Shown here: one piece after another, positions 20,166 through 30,700 of the stretch
How the letters are laid out: every line of letters begins with the position of its first letter
Numbering within the stretch: the stretch's first letter is position 1
Source: Dendrolimus kikuchii
Lineage: Eukaryota; Arthropoda; Insecta; Lepidoptera; Lasiocampidae
DNA: 64,000 nt
NCBI GenBank assembly: GCA_019925095.2
Contig: CM034397.1
Span: forward strand, 5,475,763 to 5,539,762
Direction: 5' to 3'
Program-made: the position numbers and the translations under genes
Notes under the pieces: generated by a model
Database searches by the model: none
Told to the model about the DNA's origin: nothing
What the model saw: only the letters and a program-made list of their open reading frames with translations

Positions 20166-20329
20166 TGATGGATATACAAACTTTTTGTATATATTAAATT
20201 TAAATTTAATATTGGAATGCGTGGCTGTCTTAAGTTGTTTCTGCCACCATTGAAGTAACACTCGAAAATATATCTCGTAACAACGTAAGCCTCTCGTATG
20301 TAATAATCGCGACTTCTTAGCCCCCAACA
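20166..20329 (+). repeat. copia 3' LTR, complete
   Basis: 164 bp bounded by TG and CA (TGATGG at the start, CCCCCAACA at the end). It contains a near-palindromic AAATTTAAATTTAATATT. The same LTR occurs alone and reversed at 6472-6875. Confidence 0.78.
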
Positions 20330-20603
20330 ATTGTATAAATAAGTATTTGAGGCCGCGAGAATAGAGTCAAATTTTTTTCAGTGTCGTCAATATTACGATA
20401 AGTAAAACTTCATTTTAATTTGAAGAAATATGTAATATCACGCTAACCCTTACGCAATATCTTTGCACAGTAAACACGAATCGTTTTATTTATATTGAGT
20501 TAGACTAGCTTTTTAAAGAAGCCTACAAATTTACTCTAACGCAATGTGAATAAGATCTTAAAAAAATTCTATACGTTTTTACATTTATAAAAGTTCATCA
20601 TGT

Positions 20604-20806
20604 CTATCTACTACAAGGCGTGTGATTGTGCACATTACAATATTTGACGATTTCATTTTCTATTGTATAAACTGCAGCTTTACACCCTTTACTACTATTT
20701 CCGCACTGCCATCGAATTCTTGAATTAATACTCCTATGCCGATAGAATTTGTATCCACTAAACAATAACAAGCGTCCACCACGTAGTGACGTAATAAACG
20801 AATGAC
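20604..20806 (-). CDS. mod(mdg4): FLYWCH alternative 3' exon 9 (intact)
   Basis: The acceptor is ATTTAAG. There are 66 residues and the stop is TAG. Lead H-S-F-I-T-S-L-R-G-G; S-G-Y-K-F; R-W-Q-C; then G-N-S-S-K-G-C-K-A, one residue shorter between the two cysteines than most of the array; H-N-H-T-P-C-S-R tail. It is the first exon to the right of the transposon nest. The shorter inter-cysteine loop and the C-S-R end are private changes. All zinc ligands remain. Confidence 0.87.
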
Positions 20807-21604
20807 CTTAAATAGAATAAATAATATAAACATACATACTTACTCCTTGTTTAAATTATGCAGGAAAGGGGTGAAGGAAATGTATGAGGAACATGAGTAT
20901 GTGAACCCAACTTATGTTGAACATGGCCATCGTGTTGGTATTTCCTGTTTGCTGCTGTTTACTGCCGTGGAAGTGGGCACTGTGTAAATTAAGCAAAACA
21001 CACAAAATTGTGATATAATTTCAAAAGTCAATATAATTATTCATAGAGGTACAGAGAAACATGCAATTGTTACATAATAGTGATTTTATCGTATAAATTG
21101 TTAGGGAGTAGTTATAAAGAAGCCAGTAGCAGAGTGTAAAATAATTGTCAGTGTCAATATTAAGACAAATAAAACTTCATTTTGATTTTATAGATATGTA
21201 ATTTCCCACGATCTTGATATTTATTGATGTTTACTACCTTTACCTTTTTATACTTATAATAATAATAAAATATTTTAAGGAACAGAACTATAGTGATTTA
21301 CAAAATACGGAATATTATGCACATACAAATTTACTATATTTAAACAAAATGATAAATTAAATCACAACGTCTTTTCATATTCTAATTTAAGCTTATAGCT
21401 GATAACTATTTCCTGAACATCGGTTTCTCTAGACTATGCGATACAACCTTCAATATATTATTATTAGGATATCTAATTTTTCTCGACAAGGAAGCAATTA
21501 AGATTCTCATCACAGTAGAAAAGTCGGGCACTATTGCTTCAAGAAACACGGATGAGGCACTAAAGAACCTTGAGTGGCGTATTATGAAAGTTTTTCATGT
21601 TTAT

Positions 21605-21807
21605 CTAATACGATGGGGCGTGGTTGTGTTCGTTACAAAATCTAACGATCACATCTTCTATGGTAAAAATTGAAGCTTTACATCTCTTTGTACGATTTTT
21701 TCCGCACTGCCATCGAACTTTTATACCAGCAGTTCTATGCTGATAGAACCTGTATCCACCAAACAATAATAAGCGTCCACCACGTCCTGACGTGATAAAT
21801 GAATAGC
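21605..21807 (-). CDS. mod(mdg4): FLYWCH alternative 3' exon 10 (intact)
   Basis: The acceptor is TTTAAG, followed by GC (glycine if the common exon supplies G). There are 66 residues and the stop is TAG. Lead Y-S-F-I-T-S-G-R-G-G; G-G-Y-R-F; R-W-Q-C; K-R-C-K-A with the glycine replaced by arginine; H-N-H-A-P-S-Y. It shares K-N-R-T-K-R-C with the next exon, which marks them as sisters. On the right its intron holds the repeated block. Confidence 0.87.
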
Positions 21808-22342
21808 CTTAAACAAAGAAATCATCAATCTCATTTACATTATGCCCAAGTCCACATTACCAACCAGGAAAGTGGAACGCAACTAACACCCGTGAGCAGA
21901 AAGTTTGCCGATAGCCTCATGATGTCACGCGTCGATGATCAGTAGAGTTGACAAAAAAAAGATTACATAAATAGTTGTTGGAATAAATTTATTATTGTAT
22001 ATACTTTACGTAAGTGTATACAATAATAGTAAGTAGTCATCAGCAAATCTTCTGCGCGTAACTTATATGTAAACCTAACATATATAGAAATGGCACATTC
22101 GCGATGCTCACTTTCCTACTTGCTGCCGTGAAAGTGGGCACAATGTAAATAAGGCATAACACACAAAACTAATATAATTGTATATGTCAATATTATTCAT
22201 TGGACTATAATTCAATTGATAAGTAATGGTCAGTAGCATAATGTAAAATATTTTTGTCAGTGCCAGTATTACGCCAAATAAAACTTCATTTTACTTTAAT
22301 AAAATATGTAATATCACGCTATCTTTGCACAGTAAACGGAAG

Positions 22343-22536
22343 CGGTCTTATTCATAGACGGTTAATTTTGAACGTTTCTTTAGAAACCATAAAGAAGTGT
22401 TCAAACTTACTTTAACGCTTTATGAATAAGGCCGTAAAGATTTACGGTCTTATTCAAATTGAGTTAGAGTAAGGCTTCTTTAAGAAACCTTAAAGAAGCC
22501 TACAAACTTAGTCTAACTCAATATGAATAAGGCCGT
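22343..22536. mobile_element. Two adjacent foldback MITEs (family F)
   Basis: Two imperfect palindromes of about 93 bp lie head to tail (22343-22435 and 22444-22536). Each is bounded by GGTCTTATTCA and TGAATAAGGCCGT. The first resembles the copy at 2801-2897. The second has GAGTTAGAGTAAGGCTTCTT in its arm. They lie between two FLYWCH exons. Confidence 0.78.
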
Positions 22537-22580
22537 TTTTATACATTTCTACGTTTATAAAAATTTCTCATGTCTGTTTA

Positions 22581-22780
22581 CTACGACGGGGTGTGATTGT
22601 GCTCATTACAATATTTGACGATTTCATTATCTATCGTATAAATTGCAGCTTTACATCTCTTTGTACGATTTTTACCGCATCGCCACCGCGTTTTCAAGCC
22701 AATAGTCATTTGCTGACTGAACTTGTGTCCACCAAACATCAATAAGCGTCCACCACATCGTGACTTAATGAATGAATGGC
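22581..22780 (-). CDS. mod(mdg4): FLYWCH alternative 3' exon 11 (intact)
   Basis: The acceptor is ATTTAAG. There are 65 residues and the stop is TAG right after H-N-H-T-P-S. Lead H-S-F-I-K-S-R-C-G-G, where a cysteine replaces the arginine of Q-R-G-G. G-G-H-K-F replaces G-Y-K-F, so the conserved aromatic tyrosine is a histidine. R-W-R-C and K-R-C-K-A follow. The frame is intact and the ligands are present, but the two substitutions at conserved places may mean relaxed constraint. Confidence 0.83.
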
Positions 22781-23141
22781 CTTAAATAAAAAAAGACCAT
22801 AAATATGTACTAGAAGTCACAAAACCGTAACAAATTTGTACTGTGAAGCTTACAAACAGGCGTACTCCAGCAAGTTTGGAACACCAATGGCTAAGCCAAC
22901 GCATTACCAGCCTTTAGGGTGGGATAAAGAGGACGGTATAGGGTCATGATGGTGATGAGATAAGAGGAATCAGATAAAAGGAATGGGATGGAATATGGGG
23001 AAGTGATTGGGAAGATTGGACAGGGGGAAAGGAAAGAAATGTAAATGTAGATAGATACATAGATAACGCTTTATTGTACACCAAAATATACAATTACAAA
23101 AACAAACCACATTTACAATATTTTTCTAAGCAGTACAATAT

Positions 23142-23790
23142 TTTTTTTATTGCATGAATTCACCAGACAGGCAGACGGTCCACCTGATAGAAAGGTGCAG
23201 GAAAGTGCAAGAACGGAGAGAGAATACAATTTTCTGCGGCCGGCCGGCCTGTCGTAAGAGGCGACAAAACAACCCAAAGGCAGGTGTATTTACCCGCCTG
23301 CATGGCTACCACCTGGTCTAGAGTATGCCGCCAGAACACACCTAGAGTTGTGTTTCGGCATTAGTGACCAGGTTCGAGTCGTCCTTTAGAGAGCGGTAGC
23401 ACATTGGTAACACCTTTGGTATTGCGAATGTCCATAGGCGCTGGTAACCATGTGGTGTTTGTTACCAATATGCTTTTTTATTTTTTATTGCAGGAGTTCA
23501 GGAGACAGGCAGACGGCCTACTTAGTGGAAAGCGGTTACCATCGCCTATGGACATTTACAACACCAAAGGTGCTACAAATGCGCTGCTGCTCTCTTAAAG
23601 GAGACTGGAATCTGGTCACTAATGCCGGAACACAACTCAAGGCTGTTATGACGACATACTTTAGCCCAGGGGTGGTAGCCATCCAGTCGGGCAAACGCCC
23701 TACCACCTGGCTGTGGGGTGTTTTGTCGCCTCTTACGACAGACCTCCCGGCTGCAGGAAATTGTATTCTTTCTCCGTTTCCCCGCTTAAA
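23142..23790. repeat. Compound of three family-A copies
   Basis: A 60-bp forward start (23142-23200) is followed at once by a long reversed copy (about 23200-23450) with the GCGGCCGGCCGGCCTGTCGT part. After a short spacer comes a full forward copy (23480-23790). Opposed copies make a near-palindromic block. Several short frames read across it are artefacts. Confidence 0.75.
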
Positions 23791-24119
23791 GCTATATCTT
23801 CTAGTCAATCTAAGTCAAAGGAATTTCTTTTCTAAGTGTGCGACGTACGTAGAGTACCTTCGGAACTTTTACTCATTGCACGAAATACAATTAACTCAAG
23901 GTTAACCGTTTCACTCATATATTCTGTGAGAGCATGGTATCACTGCGATCGAGCCGGCTGTAAGAGCTATAATCAAGATTTCAGTACGAGTCTGCCACAT
24001 CATAACAGCACACACCTCCATGAATTCTTCGAAAAGTAATTCTGTAGCATACATCTGTATAAAACTCATAAAAAAAGAGCTTGAGATTTAAATAGAATAA
24101 GAACTATAAAAAGAAACAA

Positions 24120-24490
24120 TTTTTAGCTAGACGTGTTGCTGGTGAGTTTCTTTCCGCTGCTTCTCCTTAACAGCGATAACACGTTGCGGAGTGGTAGTAC
24201 ATAGAATAGAAAGTGAATTTAAATTTTAACTTATATGTACGACCTTTAAAAAGTGTTCTCTGGCGAAACTTATTTTGAATAAAAACTTTTGAATTTGTAT
24301 AAAGTAACTAACTGACTCGGCAAATGTTGTTCTACCATAAAAAACACCATGGGAGGGTGAAAAATATTTTACGACCTATTTTCATACCTACCAAATACAC
24401 AAAAAAAACATTAAAATCGGTTAAGCCGTTTCGGCACAGTGCGGCCACAAACACCGTGACACGAAATTTTTATATATTAGAGATATATAT
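24120..24490. repeat. Relics of dispersed lepidopteran repeats
   Basis: The piece near 24140-24205 (GTGAGTTTCTTTCCGCTGCT) resembles part of the TIR element at 8372-8838 (near 8545-8605). The piece near 24310-24485 (AAAATCGGTTAAGCCGTTTC and ACACCGTGACACGAAATTTT) resembles the 3' part of a common moth repeat, by memory only. No coding sequence was seen. Confidence 0.45.
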
Positions 24491-24599
24491 TAAAAATTAA
24501 ACCATAAAGTAATATTTCCATCGCAAGATATACAAACTCCTATTTAACAATTTTAAGTAATTTTTCTGTTCCTTCATAATCTAACTTTTGCAATAATAT

Positions 24600-25960
24600 A
24601 TACACTGCATTTTTAAATTGATACCTCAATTGTGTGTTACAGGTATCTTTTGAAGGTTTCTTAAATCAGATATTAAGATCATAGAAATATTCGGCGGCGT
24701 ATGACTTCAAAGTAACAGGATTTGACCTAGATTTTTTATATTCCCGGTACATTTTGGCCATCGCTAAGTCAGCAGCAAGATATTTCTTGCCAGTAGATTT
24801 CCTGCAATAATGATTTTCATAGCCCGGCAAACTGGAAATATAGTGTCGGACGGACATTATTCCTTCAAGGGTTTTTTAAAATTTGTTGGTCTTTCGCCCT
24901 CTTTGACTATGATGCCGTTAGGGGAATGTTCCTTTTTCTTGATTATCACATTGACAAACCCCTTGGTTTCACTAAGTACTGTACAGAGACAGTCTACAAA
25001 CCGCTCTCTCTTCGTTATTAATTTATAACTTATACACACAGTAGTAATCCCTATATTTTTCTTTGTAGCCGTTTGTCTGAGATTTTTTGGATAGTATTAT
25101 AACTGATCTACATACATATAAATGCTGCTCTTCTACCTCTCTGTCCTAATTTCCAATACTTTTCAAAACACTGTTTTCCTCCAGCTACTGTGATTCTTTC
25201 AGAAAATTTTAATCGACATTTACTAAAAAAAAAATTTCTGTCAGGAATTACAATGCCCTTTTCTGTAATTTAACTTTTCTCAGTATTTCTTAAAATTTTG
25301 CATTGTAATCTTTTTTTCTTGATCTACCCTTTAATTTTATTAATAACTTGTTTAATGGTATCTGTAAAAACTATAGCTTGCCCTGATTCTATTCTATTTT
25401 CTATCAGAGAATTCACATTAAGAACCAAACTTAAGTTTGTTTTTTTTTTAAATTAAAGCTGGTGTTAAGTTTTTATTACACTTACACTTATCTGTAGCAT
25501 AGTTTTGTGACATCTAATTTTGTGTGTCTATTGCCAAATACATAAGAGTTGTAGTCTCATTCACAGAAATAGTTTCAGCCATATTCAATATTTCAATACT
25601 TCGTTTTTCTGCTTCAGATATTGTCTCCAACAACAATCTATCAATTCTTTTGGCTTTTACATTTTTTTCGGGTGTCGTTTTTTGAGTTTTATACACATTT
25701 AAAGTTGACTGTGCAACGTACTCCTCTTTAGTTTTTTTGTTTGGTATAAGTCCACACATCAACCTAGATTTATTATTTTCATAAGTTTTATAATCGTCGT
25801 TCGTCGAGTGGCAGTCGTTTTCGGATTCACCACTATACGTTGCTTCACGTTATCCATTGCAAAATCGGGGTCCTTGAGACTGTCGTCACTAGCAGTATCA
25901 TAGTACCTCTTTCTTCTGTTTTCTGAAATGTCACTGGTTTTTATTATGTCTCATGAGTTT
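24600..25960 (-). pseudogene. Degenerate TE-like coding sequence
   Basis: Minus-strand frames in order: near 25930-25840, R-K-R-Y-Y-D-T-A-S-D-D-S-L-K-D-P-D; at 25762-25514, an 82-residue piece with a basic/coiled segment (K-A-K-R-I-D-R-L-L-L-E-T); then at 25039-24666, two frames with Y-E-N-H-Y-C-R-K-S and A-K-M-Y-R-E-Y, continuing as K-K-P-S-K-D-T-C-N-T. I recall this order (acidic D-S-L-x-D-P-D start, H-Y-C-R, M-Y-x-x-Y, K-K-D-x-C) from a transposon-like protein family spread through insect genomes. Stops and shifts break it. The family name is not known to me. Confidence 0.5.
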
Positions 25961-26399
25961 TCATCTTCTCGGTCTACTTCAGTTAATACATTTATTGTAC
26001 TTGAATAGTGTTATGGGAAGGCACCAGAAAAGCATAAGAATTTTTTAAACGTTTTGTTTATCGTTCGTTGTATTGTATTGTTCATTCTATCTATTTCAAA
26101 CAAAACGAAGAAAGGAACGGGTGAACGCAGCGCTAAGGAGAGATAATGTAACATGTTTTCTTTTTCTATTAAAACCGGCTAGGGTGTGAAATTCATAATA
26201 CCAACAACTTGAATATCGTTTGGGTGTCTGGTGAGATTGTCTGTATAGGTGATGAACTATTTTTCATTGAAGATGAGACAAGATGGCGAGTCGTAATCAA
26301 CAACCATATTTTTATTAGTAAAGCAAATTGTTAGATACATAGGTATTGAAAAAGCAAATAAACCACTTACACTGTACTGTACTATTTTTTTATTTATTC

Positions 26400-27180
26400 A
26401 AGTGTTAGAGGAGCTAGTGGCGATAAAGGTGATGGAGAAATTGAATGCTGCTCATTAAAACACTATGTGTCAGTGCCATATCCTAAAGCAAAATAAAAAA
26501 GATGGCAAATGTAGTTACATTATTTTTAATAAGTTTACGGAATACACGCGCAAAAGGAGGGTAAAAAAATTTCAAAACATAATCAAAAAAAGCACTGTGA
26601 TCAAGAAACTAAAATCTCTTAAAACAGTTCTAAGACTGACATACCAACTGACTAACAGACAAAGTCTAGCTTAAATAGCTAAAGGTAAGGCCATTAAATT
26701 TTGCAAACACACTCCAGATAGGGCTTAGGGGAGTACACAATTACAATTAATTGCTTAAATGGCGGCTTTAGAATGAAACATCACTAAGTCTCGAAGTTGC
26801 ATTCCTTGGTATACCATAACTGTTGTAGGAATCAAAGTTTATAAGTATTGAAACTTTATGTCGATGCTGGCAGCTTTCTTTCTTAAATAGAAGAAAAAAA
26901 TGTGTAGATATTTAACCTTGTATGTTGGGCTCGGTTACGAGTTTCTGGATTTCGAGGTTAGTTCGAACCCTCCAGCTACGATCCTTCCTCTTTCTTGAAC
27001 CCAAAATCTCAAGGAAAACCTACCTTTTTGCTACTAAAAGCTAGTTCTCAGAAATAAAAGCTCATCGCTTCCGCTGGCTTGGTCACGTAGAAAGGGTGGG
27101 AGAGGATCGCAGCATGAGGAAAGCATATCTGGGGTAGCCGAACGGACGTCGTCCCGTAAATCACTAGAAAGACTTACTAT
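26400..27180 (+). pseudogene. LINE fragment, reverse-transcriptase tail
   Basis: Only the last part is recognisable. At about 27060-27180 the frame reads H-R-F-R-W-L-G-H-V-E-R-V-G-E-D, then R-K-A-Y-L-G, then G-R-R-P-V, which resembles the end of a LINE reverse transcriptase. Frameshifts and stops are present and no catalytic motifs remain. The preceding 600 bases show nothing convincing. Confidence 0.45.
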
Positions 27181-27944
27181 ATAAAATTTATTGTCACTTC
27201 ATTTAAGCCTTTGAAAAGCGATTTGATCACGTTATTTCTGTTTCTTTATATAATTTGTTAACAGAATATACCGTGAATTGTCAATTTGGTATATCGTTTT
27301 GTTAAGTCATTAACTCTCACCGCGCATTCCATTAATAGCTCACAGTTCCCAAAATGCTCCGATAGCCGTTCCACAAGGCGACCGCGGTCGATGTGGTCGT
27401 GACGAAATCATCACTAATGACGTCATCATTTTCGATCACACAACGCTCACACCGACCCATGTCAAGAGATGGATGCAATAACCGTTCCTCTAGGGTTTAC
27501 AATTGTAACGTCGGCAAGCAAGTGGAAAAATCGCAGTCGTGAACGTGGTCGTTGTGAGCTACTAATTGAACGCGCTGCCAAAAATGAGCTAATCAGATTA
27601 CCCAAATATAAAGCGATAAAAAAGTCATATATCTCGAGATATCAACGTAATCCTACCAAGCTCGAATATAAACCCTGAAAGTAAGGTCCAATGTTTTAGT
27701 TACCGATAGTTGGCGGCACTATTATAACCTCCAATTAAATTTCATTGTATTTTAAATAATATGTATTATCATATCATTGGTTTTGCATGAAAAGTAGCTA
27801 AGTTTTTGTAAGCTTTAAAAAGTAGGTATCTCAATTGATTTGATTGTCCGCTCCCCTATTAGGCTCTTCTTTCTGATTTTGTCTATACTATTGTGTTTGT
27901 ATTACTAACGTAGATAATTATTATTATAAGTGGCTGTTATAATA

Positions 27945-28242
27945 TAATAATAGCAGCCCATAAATGTCCCACTGCTGGGCTCGGGCCTCCCACTATAAGG
28001 GGGAACGGACAATATACCCGCCACGCTTGTCCAAGGCGGCTTGGCAGGTTTGACACATCGGTTATCTCGATGTGCAGGTTGCATCACGATGTTTTCCTTC
28101 ACCGTTATTAGCACGTGGTAATCGTAACAATATGCACATTAGGTCAGAAAACTGCCTAAGCGGTGCATGCGTTCCGGCCAGGATCGAACCCACGCCCTTT
28201 GGATCTGGGACGCGTGCGCTAGCCATTACGCTACCACGACTT
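27945..28242 (-). mobile_element. tRNA-derived SINE, family S2, copy 1
   Basis: The minus strand begins GTCGTGGTAGCGTAATGGCT (A box) and then carries GGGTTCGATCCTGGCC (B box). A tRNA-unrelated body follows with ACATCGAGATAACCGATGTG, and the end is GGACATTTATGGGCTGC plus an ATT-rich tail. A second full copy lies at 47249-47541. The polymerase III boxes mark it as a retroposed element rather than a tRNA gene. Confidence 0.82.
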
Positions 28243-28335
28243 GTACTAAGTGGCTGTTGATTACCACTAATAAATGAATATAACATCTAAAAATGAAACA
28301 TATTATTTCTGTTTATAAAAAATTGTAACTTCTCT

Positions 28336-28538
28336 CTAATACATTGAGGCGTGGTTGTGCTCGTAACAATATTTAACAATGTTATCGTTTATAGTATAAA
28401 TTGCAGCTTTACAACCTCTTTTACGATGTGTTGCGCAGTGCCACCGTGTTTTCCAGCCACGAATTAATTGCTTAGCGAACTTGTATCTATCATATACTAG
28501 AAAGCGTCCACCACGGTTTGTCGTTGTAAAGAAATGAC
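28336..28538 (-). CDS. mod(mdg4): FLYWCH alternative 3' exon 12 (intact)
   Basis: The acceptor is ATTTAAG. There are 66 residues and the stop is TAG. Lead H-F-F-T-T-T-N-R-G-G; D-R-Y-K-F where others have G-G-Y-K-F; T-R-W-H-C-A-T-H; R-G-C-K-A; H-N-H-A-S-M-Y. It groups with exon 2 (3.9 kb) through K-T-R-W-H-C-A-T. It is the right-most exon using the AAG acceptor of the left-hand burst. No repeated intron block is recognisable around it. Confidence 0.86.
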
Positions 28539-29066
28539 CTTAAATAATAAAGTACACAGAACTGGCATAAAAGAAAAACGTCATTTGTCACACAAGAAAG
28601 AAAGAGTATATTTATTTTTGAAAGCGACGCACACAAAACAAACAGTAACATAGGAGAATAGAAAATATATACAAAAAATGTATGTTGCAATTTTAGGCAA
28701 GGCGTTGTAACAGAATTTATTTAGTTCATAATCAAATATGTTTTAATTAATTTGATAAAAAAGATGCAAATGCAATGCAACATAAAAGTAGTAGGTAGTA
28801 ATAAAGTCACAGTGACTAATCTAGGGCAAAATAACCGTGCATGTGAGTGAGACTACAATATTTTCAGTCTTAGTATTCACAGAAAAAAGGTTAACATGTG
28901 CAATTCAATATTGTTATAATTTTCACGAAAAGTCTACTAAAAACAAAATGAAAAAAGTCTATCTGCAAGATTATAATTACTTTTGTTGAATATCGTCATT
29001 TTCTAATATTAATCAACTTAAAGAATTATAATAAGAAGAATAAATTTTTTGAACAAAATTGTTAAC
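28539..29066. other. Intron, no gene seen
   Basis: AT-rich, non-repetitive sequence right of exon 12. No element was recognised. Confidence 0.45.
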
Positions 29067-29452
29067 TTGGCGACAAAACAATCCACAGCCAGGTGGTAGA
29101 GTATTTGCCCGACTGGATGGCTACCACCCCTGGTCTACAATATGCCACCATAACAACCTTGATTTGTGTTTCGGCATTAGTGGCCAGGGTTCAGTCTCCC
29201 TTGAGAGAGCAGCAGCGCATTTGTAAACACCTTTGGTGTTGCAAATGTCCATAGGCGATGGTAACCGCTTTCCATTAAGTGGGCTGTCTGTCTGTCTGCT
29301 GAACTCATGCAATAAAAAAATAACTTTTGTAAGAAAGAAGACCACTGATTGTAGAATAAATCTTGTGGTTTACACAATATACATATAGAAGGATGGTAAC
29401 CGCTTTCCATCAAGTGGGCTATCTGCCTGTCTGCTGAACTCCTGCAATAAAA
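29067..29452 (-). repeat. Interspersed repeat family A, two reversed copies
   Basis: A reversed copy missing its GC-rich distal part (29067-29318) is followed after about 75 bp by the terminal 60 bp of another (29393-29452). Both end in the AACTC(A/C)TGCAATAAAAAA signature. Confidence 0.78.
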
Positions 29453-29509
29453 AAAAGGATATTAAGTTTAAAAGTATGCACACAACGTTCTAAGGTCTAA
29501 GTCAATATC

Positions 29510-30340
29510 CGATACAGAGCACTGCTCTAGAGCATCATAGATCGCGGGGTGTTAGGGAGCATCTATTGGCCAAGAAGTTGTTCGGATGCGGAAGCAACCA
29601 CTGTGCGCAATCGATTGGCAAGGTTTTATTTTTGGGTAGGATCTAGCTGAATAGCCGCAGATGGCTGTTTCAGAGATACCGGGCTTGGTGGGCGTCCCGA
29701 CTCTGTGGGAGCGGAGGCGTTTAGCTCGGAAGCAGTGCGCTCAAGGAGGCACCTCCTGTGAGGTTCGACGTCGATTTCGAGAGGGAGAGAGATGATACTA
29801 TCGGTTTTTGTTTATTGGACTTGCCTTTTGTTGTTGGTCCGAAGACCTCACAACTTTACCGGGGTTTTCGGAGCGAGCGCCTTCGCGAGGCGAAGGCGTT
29901 CGGGCCCGGGGAGCACCGTGCTCGAGCGAGCTCCCTAGGGGGCTTTACCTCGGCTGGACTGTTGCCATGAAAGGGGATGAATGTAACGATGCCGACTAGA
30001 GGGAGACACAATGTAATCATTTAGAACGGGTGACGAGTAATATAAAGCCCGAGAGGAAGGATCCCGGTGGACCGGGATCGGCGATTCGCAGCGGTCTACG
30101 CTATCTTACTGCCGTTTCTCAACGTTTTATGGCTGGGAGAGAAGAAACGGCGAAAGCAACTTCCCAGCAATACGCCTAGTCTATCCTATGGGGGGCTATG
30201 TCTCCTAGCCTACATCGCGGGGACGTGGAGAGATCGTGATTGGAAATTCTATCGGATCTTGGGCCGGCGCGTCGGGGTGCTCGATGATCCACAAGCGCTG
30301 CGTGGGGGCACGAGGGGAGCCTCCGCAGCTAATTAGGTGT
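29510..30340. other. GC-rich island, unclassified insertion
   Basis: About 800 bp is markedly richer in G and C than anything else in the window, with runs such as GCCTTCGCGAGGCGAAGGCG and GGATCCCGGTGGACCGGGAT. Two or three open stretches (29758-29970, 30067-30336) show no domain. It could be the untranslated region of a retroelement. It is unlike its neighbours and probably inserted. Confidence 0.5.
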
Positions 30341-30365
30341 GCGCGTAGTATAGAGTGTTACACTG

Positions 30366-30602
30366 TTTCATTTTTTGTTATTGCGAAGCTGGCAAACAAG
30401 CAGACGGCTCATGTAATAGAAAGTGATTATCGTCTCCTACATATACGTTTGCAACACCACGGGCGAAGCTAACGCGTTGCCAACCTTTAGGAAGGGATTG
30501 GAGGGATGGGATAGATGGATCAGAAAGGAAGAATAGGATAGACAAGCGATAGGATAGAGAAGATGAGTTAGAGGAAGGGGTAGTGGGCCATCGAAACTCC
30601 AA
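30366..30602 (+). repeat. Interspersed repeat family B
   Basis: It starts TTTCATTTTTTGTTATTGCG and contains CAAACAAGCAGACGGCTCAT and GCAACACCACGGGCGAAGCT. It resembles family A in its first 60 bases and then diverges. Related pieces lie at about 22880-23040, 45060-45170 (reversed) and 47108-47250. Confidence 0.65.
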
Positions 30603-30700
30603 ATTTAACTAACTGACATTAAGCGAAGAACAAACCCGAAAAGAAAAGTTTTATAAATTTAGACTATATCCGCTTTTTTTTGGTTCCCAAGCTCTGCTGT

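Larger units (their letters stand above)
15713..20329 (+). mobile_element. Ty1/copia LTR retrotransposon, near-complete
   Basis: Layout: 5' LTR (missing its first bases), primer-binding site, one long gag-pol frame, a G-rich tract AGGGGCG, and 3' LTR. Left and right flanks are two different points of the repeated intron block, with about 100 bp of the block missing and no clear target duplication. The insertion was therefore accompanied or followed by a deletion that also removed the LTR start. Confidence 0.85.

Noticed and set aside
28170..28242. Possible tRNA gene on the minus strand
   Set aside because: A and B boxes are present but the sequence does not close into a cloverleaf, and a second copy with the same non-tRNA tail shows it is a SINE head.
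29758..30336. Open frames in the GC-rich island as genes
   Set aside because: GC-rich sequence has few stops; overlapping frames are equally open and no domain is visible.
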